Source: Phytophthora quininea (lineage: Eukaryota; Oomycota; Peronosporomycetes; Peronosporales; Peronosporaceae). From it: DNA of 64,000 bases. Under the pieces are notes generated by a model. It searched no databases and was not told the origin of the DNA. It was given only the letters and a program-made list of their open reading frames with translations. The translations under genes were made by a program, and so were the position numbers. Location of the stretch: positions 434,001-498,000 of the forward strand of contig JAAVTG010000579.1 of assembly GCA_011947345.1 (NCBI GenBank), read 5' to 3'. This document shows, one piece after another, positions 56,082 to 64,000 of this stretch (within the stretch, counting starts at the first letter, position 1; each line of letters starts with the position of its first letter).

Positions 56082-57200
56082 CTAGGCCTTTCCAGCGTAG
56101 GCCGGGAAGTCGATGTACCCGCTGGGGCCAGGCATGCGAGTGCCATACCAGGTGTTGAAGTTGGCCGGCTCGTTCAGCGGCCAGTCGTTGTAGAAGCGTT
56201 CGGCCAAGTCGGGGTTCGACATGTACGGACGGCCAAATCCCACGAGGTCGGCGGCACCGCTGCATAGAACGCCCTCCGCTGTATCGCGAGAGTAGCTATT
56301 GGCAGCCATGACGGTGCCCTTGAAGTGCTTCTTGACGTCGAACGGTTTGGTTAGCGGACCCTTGTCCTGGTAGCCGAAACCAAAGCCGTCCAAGGTGGCC
56401 AAGTAGGCCAGGCCGTACTTACTCAACTGACCGGCCACGTAGCAGCACATGTCGTAGTTGTCGGCGCTGCCGGTGTCGCCGTAGAAGCCATTGGGCGACA
56501 GTCTCAGACCGATGCGGTCGGCGGGCCACACCTTCTGCAACGCCTCGACCAACTCGATCAGGAACCGGGCACGATTCTCAATGGAGCCGCCGTACTTGTC
56601 GGTTCTCTTGTTTGTCGACGACTGCAGGAATGTGTCTGGCAGATATCCATTGGCGGCGTGGATGTCGACTCCGTCAAAGCCCGCCTCCTTGGCAAGACGA
56701 GCGGCCTTGCAGAACTGGTCGATCACGCCTGGGATCTCCTCGGTCTTGAGCTCACGACAGACTTCGTACGGCGCTTGTTCAGCCTTCACGTTGCGAGTGT
56801 GGCCGGAGACCGGGCCGATGGCCGACGGACCGACAACGTCGCCACTGAAGCTGGGGTGACCCTGACGACCGATGTGCCAGATCTGCAGGAAGATCTTGGC
56901 TTCCTTGGCGTGCACCGCGTCCACCACGGGCTTCCACGAGTCTCGGTGGGCTTCCGTGTACATGCATGGAGCCCCGTACCAGCCAAAACCTTGCTCCGAT
57001 ACGGCGGCGGCTTCGGTGATGATGAGACCAGCGCCAGCTCGTTGAGTATAGTACTCGACTTGCATCGGACCAGCCTCGTGGGTCTCTGCGTCGCAACGCC
57101 CGCGGGTGAGTGGTGACAGCACGATGCGGTTCTTGAGCTTGAGGTTCTTGGAGAGCTGGTACGGCGTGAAGAGCGTGTAGTCCTTGAGTGGCACCGTCAT
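56082..57200 (-). CDS. Old Yellow Enzyme / 12-oxophytodienoate reductase-like flavoprotein
   Basis: 372 residues, the normal OYE length, in one intact frame. LFTPYQL and KNRIVLSPLTR open the barrel. LQIWHIGRQGHPSF holds the FMN-side His. VDIHAANGYLPDTFLQ gives the His-x-x-Asn pair that binds the substrate carbonyl, and RTDKYGGSIENRARFL is the family block. GFGRPYMSNPDLAERF closes the phosphate site. It should reduce alpha,beta-unsaturated carbonyls with NADPH; oxylipins such as OPDA are known OYE substrates but are not shown here. I chose the ATG at 57200 because a clear Inr lies at 57260-57266, downstream of the longer frame's start. No C-terminal SKL-type signal was seen. Confidence 0.92.
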   Translation of the reverse strand: MTVPLKDYTLFTPYQLSKNLKLKNRIVLSPLTRGRCDAETHEAGPMQVEYYTQRAGAGLIITEAAAVSEQGFGWYGAPCMYTEAHRDSWKPVVDAVHAKEAKIFLQIWHIGRQGHPSFSGDVVGPSAIGPVSGHTRNVKAEQAPYEVCRELKTEEIPGVIDQFCKAARLAKEAGFDGVDIHAANGYLPDTFLQSSTNKRTDKYGGSIENRARFLIELVEALQKVWPADRIGLRLSPNGFYGDTGSADNYDMCCYVAGQLSKYGLAYLATLDGFGFGYQDKGPLTKPFDVKKHFKGTVMAANSYSRDTAEGVLCSGAADLVGFGRPYMSNPDLAERFYNDWPLNEPANFNTWYGTRMPGPSGYIDFPAYAGKA

Positions 57201-57259
57201 GTCGGACAGGTTGGGAGGGGTCTTGGGTCTTGGGTCTTGACTTGGAGCGAACGAATTCG

Positions 57260-57266
57260 AGAATGA
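57260..57266 (-). promoter_or_regulatory. Oomycete Inr for the OYE gene
   Basis: On the minus strand CTCATTCTCGAATTCG contains TCATTCT (YCAYTYY) about 60 nt before the ATG at 57200. Confidence 0.55.
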
Positions 57267-57741
57267 GAGGACTGAGGCAGCTCTAAAAGTTTTCGCTCTT
57301 GGCGTCGAGCGGCAGGCAGTTCGCGACCGGAGACGAGGAGCATGTTGAAGGATTTGCAATGGAGCCACCGAAAGCTTTTGCTGGTCGCCGAGCGCCATCG
57401 TTGGTCCTTGGTGAAGAAGTTTGACTAGCACCACTTCAAACACACATCGGGCAATGACAATCAGAAAAGCCAAATAGAATCAGTCTGGTGATCGGCCAGG
57501 CATGTCAAACAAGCGTGTCCGTCGCTAGCACAAGGTATATATCTGCTGATTGGCATCCGTGAGAGAGCTGGAATACTATCGTCACTGGAGTTCCGCAATC
57601 CTGGTAATCGGCCCTCGCCGACTTCACCCAGTTGAACTCCTGTCACAATTGAGTCGATCTAGTCCTTGAGGCCTGTTCATTTCAAATTCCACTACGCCAA
57701 GCTCTCTTCTAGCTGTCCTCCTCGATTTAACACTCTACTTA

Positions 57742-59673
57742 CTACCCCGTAGCATATAATTGCTCCACCACACTAGCGAAGTATTTGGCCAGTTTAGGTC
57801 TCTTGGGCTTCAACGTTGGGGTCACCAGGTCGTTCTCAACCGTGAACGCTTCGCCCGTGAGGAAAATCTTCTTGACCCGCTCGAAGCCGTGCAGTCCGTC
57901 AGCATGTGCTACCGCATCCATATCCTGCAGGATGACCTTCTCCAGCTCACGACGCTGCTCTTCATCAGTCTTCCAGTTGATCAGCGACGTCTGGGCGATC
58001 ACAGCGGTATCCGGCACCACCACACCCACCAGGTAGCTCTGCAACGAGTCTCCCTGCACAAACACCTGGCCAACATACTTGCTCTTCTGGTACACGCCTT
58101 CCACCTTCTCTGGGGCAATGTGCTCGCCCTGGGAGAGCTTGAAAATGTGCTTCTTGCGGTCGACAATGCTCAGTGTACCGTCGTCATTCCACCGACCAAT
58201 GTCTCCAGTGGCATACCATCCGTCATCGTCCAGCACCTCACGAGTAAGCTCGGGCTGCTTATAGTAACCGGAGAACACGTTCGGTCCCTTCATAAGCACT
58301 TCTCCAAAGCCTTCACTGCTGGAATAATTCATCTCCGGCACATCGCCAAGTCGGATCGCCAGTCCTGGCAGCGGAACTCCAACGTGAGGACCCTGTGGCA
58401 TATTGACGCTGGAGCAAGCGACTCCGCCCGAAGCTTCCGTGATGCCGTAGGCCTCCAGCACCGGAACGCCGAAAACGTATTGGAAAAACTCTTTCACTTC
58501 GCTGGTAATTGGGGCCGCACCCGTCAGAATTTGCCGTACATTGCCGCCTAACGTCGGTTTGAACCGGTTGAACACTGCAGCATCGTATTCCTCGTGGTGT
58601 AGCACATTCAAACGCTTCTTCTCCGCCAGCGCACGGTAGAAGAATTCGACCTGCTCAGCGTCTCCACTTGAAGCAACCTTGTGCTTCAGCTGGTCGAAAA
58701 TGCGGTTCATCAAGCGAGGCACAGCGACGAACACGCTGGGATGCAGAGCCTGCACGTCGTCAAGAAGCCGTGGAATGCTGCCGTGGTAGAAGCCGATAGC
58801 AGCACCCTCCGTGATCATCAACGCGTGTAGAAATCGCTCCGCCACATGCGGCAACGGCAGGAAGCTGAAGTAAACGTCGTCTCGGCACCCTCGAATCACT
58901 GGACGGTAGGCGTTGATAGCACTCACGAAGTTGGCGTGCGTGACTAGCACACCCTTCGGGGTTCCTGTGGTCCCGGACGTATAGCAAATGGTGCTGAGGT
59001 CTTCGGGTTTCGGCGGATCAGCATTGGCCGGGTGGCTCCTGCCCACTGCCACCACTTCTTCGAGCGTCCAAATCTTCACGCCGTGGGCTTGTGCTTGAGC
59101 TGTCTGCTCCTCGTTCACCTCATTCTCGTACTGGACGATGGTCTTCAAGTGCGGACATTGCGCCAAGCAGTTCAGCAGCGTCTGGGTCTGCGCCTTGGCA
59201 CAGAACACCACGCGCATCTCGGTGTGGTTGAGGATAGGGCACGGTGCTCGGTCCCAGCGTGTCGTACAACGGCACCAACGTGTACGCCATCCGGTTGCAG
59301 CTCTGCTCCACGAGGGTCCACTCGTACTGCGTGCGGCTGAAGACGCCGACCATGGCTTGTCGGCCGAGTCCCAGCGCCCGCTTCATGCCGGCCGCCGTCT
59401 CGTCCACGTGGTCGAGGAACTCTGCGAACGTCTTCCACTCGTAGTCGCCGGTCGCGACCCCGTTATGGGATCCACCGGCCGACTGCCGAACATGCGTCGG
59501 GAGCCGTCGTCGATCTTGCCCCGGTCCAGCAGGTTGGTGTAGAGCGTCATGTGCGGCTCGTACAGCGTCGGCACGGGGCTTGCGCGGGCAGGACCGCGAC
59601 CGGCGACCGCTGGTTCGTCCGGCAGCTCCACCGAGAACGAAGCGGGGATGCCGTCGCCACTGACCGACGCCAT
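57742..59673 (-). CDS. Long-chain acyl-CoA synthetase 1 (frame-broken near the N-terminus)
   Basis: Would be 644 residues from the ATG at 59673. The AMP-binding signature YTSGTTGTPKGV, the YGITEASGG segment, YATGDIGRW and [24 protein letters not shown] (the motif of long-chain ACSs) are all intact in the frame 59217-57742. The first 155 residues run in two other frames. A G appears lost at the C4 run 59458-59461, and an AT at 59234-59236. The enzyme activates fatty acids to acyl-CoA, using ATP, for lipid synthesis or beta-oxidation. No PTS1 is visible (it ends YATG). Paralogous to the gene at 62092-63983. Confidence 0.88.
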
Positions 59674-60000
59674 GGAGACAGTCGACCGATGTTCCGCGCA
59701 ATTCGCATCCGTTGCAGGCCCAGCATCGTGTCCGCCTGCGAGTCGAGGTGTGATCCCGTGGGAATCGCGGGACTCGTGTCGAGGCCTGGCAAAGATGCGC
59801 AGACACAGGTCACGACAGGAATCTGCGACTTGTGAGCAAAGGAAAAGTGCGCTGGGGCATGTCACGTCAGCATGCACGAAAAGCGAGGGATACTCTGCGA
59901 GGTATTTGCCTGGTCAACAAGGAACGATTCCGCTAACACACATCCGATTGCTATCCCGACGAGTTCTCGTTGATACTGCATGGGCAACCTGCGGCGTGCT

Positions 60001-60018
60001 CTCATTCTCCGATTTTGC
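60001..60018 (+). promoter_or_regulatory. Inr-FPR-like element of an NLP pseudogene
   Basis: CTCATTCTCCGATTTTGC is close to the core promoter of the intact NLP gene (7701-7718), although the coding sequence behind it is broken. Confidence 0.6.
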
Positions 60019-60026
60019 AGCCCTTC

Positions 60027-60622
60027 GCTAAATTTGTAGACGTGCTGGTCGCCTTGGAGATTGGGCTCCTCATCAGCACCAGCGCTGCATCAATTGGTCA
60101 CGACGAGGTACAGCTATTCCACAACCAGAACCGGTCACCGACGCCGAGAAGGTTGCCGTCAAGTTCAAACCTTCGCTTACCATCGTGGATGATTGTCATT
60201 CATACCTTGCCGTGAATGCTTCAGGCGAAACCAGCGCCGGGCTCAAAGGAACCGGAGAACCTGACGGCGAGTGCACGGGCTCTGCCTTAGGCTTGCAAGC
60301 GAACAGTCGATCGATGCTGCACGGCGGCAAGTGGGCCATCTTGTATGCCTGGTACTTCCCCACAGACGTCGCCAATGAAATTCTCCCGTTCGACAAGTCG
60401 GGTGTTCGCCACCGCTGGATGAGCGTGGTGCTCCGGCTAGACGATGTGGCACTCGAGGAACCGACAGTACTGGCGATTTCGGCCCCAAGCTGGAATAATG
60501 TCGGCTGCGGCGCCGAAAGACCCGTTGATCGAGCCCACGTGAACTCAACCACGCGAAAATGGCGTACGAAGAGAATCTCGTTCTCGACGGCGAGCCCTTC
60601 GTCCGTGAGGACTCAAACGTAG
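60027..60622 (+). pseudogene. NPP1 / NLP family pseudogene (plus strand), start codon lost, 3' truncated
   Basis: Alignment by eye to the gene at 7761-8558 shows GCT (60027-60029) where the initiator ATG should be. There is a frame change near 60125, then a readable central part (GETSAGLKGTGEPDGEC, then WAILYAWYFP), and loss of the C-terminal 60 or so residues after about 60600. The heptapeptide reads GVRHRWM, so here too the first His, the Asp and the Glu are replaced. The same kind of change as in the intact copy suggests that a copy already altered in this motif was the one duplicated. No functional product is expected. Confidence 0.82.
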
Positions 60623-61323
60623 GCATGCTATAGTCTTGTGGGTGTGTCGTGGTTTGAGTCTGGAAGGCTTGAACCTGCAGCCACAACTTCGCTTCGTTGT
60701 GCTAGATTCCCTTGAACAGGTTGCGATTCAGGTCTTGTGGTTTAGCATGAAAACTTGGAGATGAAATTCGGAGAGTTAGAAAAAAAAAAAGTGATCATGC
60801 TACTCTTATCATTCGCGCTCACCCACGCTGCCTTGGAATAGGCGACTCATCAATGGGAGAGCGATAGATAGCCTCTGTTTAATGGTTCTAGCTGTGCCCG
60901 AATTTTATTGCTGTGTTTGTCTACATTTCCGTTGACAAACCCACAATCAATGCGTTGCCGTCTAACTTGCGACCCGTGCCTAAGTCGGAGTGGGATGAGC
61001 TTCTTATTCCCCAACACCCACAAATCAAACAAGCTACTTGCACCGGCTCAACAACACTCGCTAGCTAGCACCGGCACAGCGCTACCGACGCCAATACACT
61101 CACTAGCTTTACTCCTTTTGCTACTGGGGGCAGTTAAGACAGCACGACATTGGCAAAGGCGCTTCACCAATTTGGTTTGCCTATCTGGAGTCAGCGCGCT
61201 CCAACTTGACTCGCTGACTTCAGTTGGACCAAATTCCTACTGTTGGTTCTCGAAACGAGGCATGCCTGTCAAATGCATCGACAATGGCGCTCGGCTCTCT
61301 TCTCGCGCCCTTCGGCCCTGCGG
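60623..61323. other. Intergenic upstream of the elicitin-like gene
   Basis: No supported gene. A frame is open from 60908 into the elicitin gene but has no conserved content. An A10 run lies at about 60780. Confidence 0.5.
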
Positions 61324-61340
61324 TTCATTCGTCGACTTTC
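61324..61340 (+). promoter_or_regulatory. Inr/FPR-like element of the elicitin-like gene
   Basis: TTCATTCGTCGACTTTC is similar to, but not a full match of, the oomycete core promoter. It sits 41 nt before the ATG at 61382. Confidence 0.45.
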
Positions 61341-61381
61341 GTCCCCGAGCTCACTCGCATCAACCGAACAAGTCAAAGCAC

Positions 61382-61894
61382 ATGATCCAGCTCACCGCAT
61401 TCGTCTGGATGCTCGTCACGGCGTGTCTGCTGTCCAAGCAAGCCAGCGCCATCGGCGTCTGCAAGCAGTCGGAGCTGGGCTCGCTCATCACCAACAAGAA
61501 CACGACGCTGTGCGCCAGCAAGTCGGGCGTCGTCTTCGCGGACCTGAACGGAACGCCGTCGGTCGACCAGTTGACGGCCATTTGCAAGACTGAGCAGTGT
61601 GTGTACCTGATGGCGGCGATTCTAGCCGTTGACCCGAAGGACTGCACGCTCGCGTTCAACGAGAACATCAACCTGATGAGCGATCTGGTGGAGCCCGTCG
61701 TGGAGCACTGCACCGCCATGGGCATCGCCATCAACGGCAGCTCGCTGGTCGATAGCAGCGACGCCAACGTCGGAGACGCCAGCGAGGCGTCCGTGTCGGG
61801 ACCTGGCTCCAGTGGCTCGTCCGGAGCAGTCAAGATGCTGTCGCCGTCCACTGCTGCAAGTATCTTGGCCGTCATGCTGGCATTGGCGCTCTAA
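61382..61894 (+). CDS. Elicitin-like protein (ELL), GPI-anchored type
   Basis: 170 residues. Signal peptide 1-23 (ending KQASA). The elicitin domain is about 24-117 with exactly six cysteines (VCK, TLC, ICK, EQC, KDC, EHC), the number needed for the three family disulfides. Then comes a Ser/Gly-rich linker with NGS, and a C-terminal hydrophobic tail (AASILAVMLALAL) that fits GPI attachment. Elicitins bind sterols and other lipids at the cell surface; oomycetes that cannot make sterols use them for uptake, and plants may recognise them. Sterol binding by this member is inferred. I start at 61382 rather than the longer frame from 60908 because the signal peptide begins here. Confidence 0.9.
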   Translation: MIQLTAFVWMLVTACLLSKQASAIGVCKQSELGSLITNKNTTLCASKSGVVFADLNGTPSVDQLTAICKTEQCVYLMAAILAVDPKDCTLAFNENINLMSDLVEPVVEHCTAMGIAINGSSLVDSSDANVGDASEASVSGPGSSGSSGAVKMLSPSTAASILAVMLALAL

Positions 61895-62091
61895 ACTATA
61901 GCCATGGCATATGTAGCATTCCACTTCAACTTGTACAACGTTTTCTGTGTCATATGTATTTGTTGTTTCTATCGCAATCACACGAAAGTATTCATCGCCA
62001 AGAATCTCACCAGGAGGCGCCCAAGCAGCAAAAATGGTCAAGATGAAGCAGTTCTCGCACGAGGTGGAAGGCTACGCGTGGCGCTGTCCGG

Positions 62092-63983
62092 ATGAGCGAC
62101 ATCCCCACTCACTTCACTCCAGACATGACGCTGTACAGGAACCTTACTGAGTATCGCCGCAAAGTCGACCCCAACGGCACCAACAAACTGTTCGGGTGGC
62201 GTCGAAAAGACCCCGTCACGGGCAAGCCAGGTGCCTACGACTGGGTGACTCTCAATGACTTCTTGCCGGTGGTCGAGGCCTGTGCCTCGGGCATGAGTCA
62301 CGCCCTCGAACTGCGACGCAACGCTGTCGTGGGCGTGTTCGCCAAGAACTGCTATCAGTGGTCCATCGTCGAGCACTGCGCCAGTCGCATGACGTACACG
62401 CTCGTGCCGCTCTACGACACGCTGGGACCCTCCGCCATCCCCTTCATCTTGAACCACACGGAGATCAGTGTGGTCTTCTGCGACAGGGAGCAGCTTAAGA
62501 CCCTCCTGGAGTGTGTTGACCAATGTCGAACCGTCAAGACCGTCGTCCAGTTTGAAGACGACGTCGACGACCAGGAGAATCGCGTGGCGGACCAACACAA
62601 GGTCGCGCTCTTGACACTGAACCAATTGATCGAGGATGGTAAGAAGAACGTCGTGCCGGCGGACCCGCCGCTTCAGAGCGACCTGGCCACGATCTGCTAC
62701 ACGTCTGGGACGACTGGTGACCCCAAAGGTGCGATGCTGACGCACGGCAACATGATGGCCGCCGCAGCTTGTGCCTTCGACTTCACCAAGGTTCTCCCCA
62801 CGGACTCACATCTGTCGTACTTGCCATTGGCGCACTGTTTCGAACGGGTGATCCAAACCACGTGCATCTACAACGGCGCTGCTGTCGGGTACTACTCGGG
62901 AGATGTCAAGCTGCTCATGGACGACTTGGCTGAGCCCAAGCCGACGATTTTCCCGTCAGTGCCGAGACTACTCACCCGAATCTACGACAAGATCTCGCAA
63001 GGCGTGGAGGCTGCGGGGGACTCAAGAAGATGCTCTTCGACATGGCGTACGCCTCCAAGAAGTCGTACTTGCCCGACATGGACGTCAAGCACGCCTTCTG
63101 GGACTTTCTGGTGTTTAGTAAGGCCCAACAGGCCTTAGGAGGCAATGTGCGGCGAATGTTGAGCGGTTCTGCGCCGCTGGCGACCGATGTCAAGGAGTTC
63201 CTGCACATCGTCTTCAGCTCCGTCGTGCTGGAAGGCTACGGGTTGACGGAGACTGGAGCTGTGATCGCCTGCTCCACGGACGAAATCCCGCCGGGAGACC
63301 ACATCGGCATTCCTCTGGGAATGTGCAAATTTGTCTGGAAGACGTGTCGAAGATGAGCTACTCGAGTCGCGATACGCCCTGTCCGCGTGGAGAGATCCTC
63401 ATGAAGGGGACCAGCTCTTCGTCGGTTACTACAAGCAACCGGAACTCACGAAAGAGACGATCGACGAGGACGGTTGGCTTCACACCGGCGACATCGGTGC
63501 GTGGAATCCCAACGGCACACTGCGCATTGTGGACCGCAAGAAGAACATTTTCAAGCTGTCCCAGGGCGAGTATGTGGCGCCCGAGAAGATCGAGGGGTCT
63601 TCATCAAGAGTCCTCTCATCGCGCAGTGTTTCGTGCACGGGGATTCGTTCAAAAACTACCTGGTGGGGATCGTTGTGCCGGATCCGGACAATGTGGCCAA
63701 GTGGGCCAAGGTTAAAGGCCTCTCCAGCGATGAAGCGTCGTTGGAAGCTCTTTGTGCGGCCGATTCGAAGGCTGGGGCGGATTTGAAGGTCGACATCACC
63801 AAAGAGATGGACAAGTACGCCAAGGAGTTTAAGTTGTTCGGCTTTGAGTGCGTCAAGAAGTTCCATCTGCACGCGGAGCAATTCACACCTGATAACGAAC
63901 TTGCCACGCCCACGTTCAAACTCAAGAGGCCTCTCATCGTCAAGCGCTTTAAAGCTGAGCTTGAGGGGATGTACGTCGAGTAA
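62092..63983 (+). CDS. Long-chain acyl-CoA synthetase 2 (four frame changes)
   Basis: Would be 631 residues from the ATG at 62092. [59 protein letters not shown] and [22 protein letters not shown] are all present, in order, but in four frames. Each break is one base short at a homopolymer: G5 at 63015-63019, AA at 63320-63321, TT at 63418-63419 and G4 at 63594-63597. No internal stop other than those caused by the shifts was noticed. This pattern points to sequence error rather than decay. An upstream ATG at 62034 lies in another frame and may be the true start. The reaction is ATP-dependent activation of long-chain fatty acids to acyl-CoA. Confidence 0.85.
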
Positions 63984-64000
63984 GCGGTTGAATAGTTGTA

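Noticed and set aside
57201..57473. Long N-terminal extension of the Old Yellow Enzyme
   Set aside because: An Inr at 57260-57266 and normal OYE length favour the ATG at 57200.
60908..61381. Long N-terminal extension of the elicitin-like protein
   Set aside because: A clear signal peptide begins at 61382, and a promoter-like element lies at 61324-61340, inside the extension.

Overview
This window is nuclear DNA from a plant-associated oomycete, most likely a Phytophthora or a close Peronosporales relative. The grounds are a gene set typical of that group: NPP1/NLP genes, a GPI-anchored elicitin-like protein, multi-membrane LRR proteins and WRKY19-like zinc-finger repeats. Introns are very short (about 54-80 nt). 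Several genes also carry the oomycete Inr/FPR core promoter (CTCATTYY..CAWTTT) 40-60 nt before the start codon. No tRNA, rRNA or CRISPR array was seen.

Layout. 0-9 kb: the 3' end of a neutral-sphingomyelinase-like gene, an ankyrin protein, a frame-broken cytochrome P450 (CYP copy 1), an MFS transporter and an NLP gene with a divergent heptapeptide. 9.06-13.87 kb: a complete MULE DNA transposon with a 10-bp target duplication and symmetric terminal repeats; its gene joins a MULE transposase, a SWIM finger and an Ulp1-type cysteine protease. 14-23.6 kb: a second, inverted CYP copy, an LRR-like family protein, two more tandem MFS transporters, and an EH-domain endocytic adaptor divergent from a six-exon gene of unknown function. 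24.05-35.73 kb: two head-to-tail copies of a unit of about 5.8 kb (coiled-coil ORF plus broken ankyrin fragments and an unexplained set of short hairpins). 37.9-44.6 kb: two monoacylglycerol-lipase-like genes, the first split by a young Ty3/Gypsy retrotransposon with identical 186-bp LTRs. 44.7-50.6 kb: a zinc-finger pseudogene and a third, inverted and shortened copy of the 5.8-kb unit. 50.8-64 kb: a membrane LRR protein, a cyclic-nucleotide-binding protein ending in a zinc knuckle, two NLP pseudogenes, an Old Yellow Enzyme, two long-chain acyl-CoA synthetases and an elicitin-like gene.

Themes. Much of the window is paralogy: 2 CYP, 3 MFS, 3 NLP, 2 lipase, 2 acyl-CoA synthetase and 3 copies of the 5.8-kb unit. 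The CYP, lipase, acyl-CoA synthetase and OYE genes point to fatty-acid and oxylipin chemistry, and the NLP and elicitin genes to host interaction, but no operon-like coupling is implied. Many otherwise conserved genes are broken by single-base losses, mostly inside homopolymers. These may be sequence errors rather than true pseudogenes, and they affect every 'frameshift' call below.
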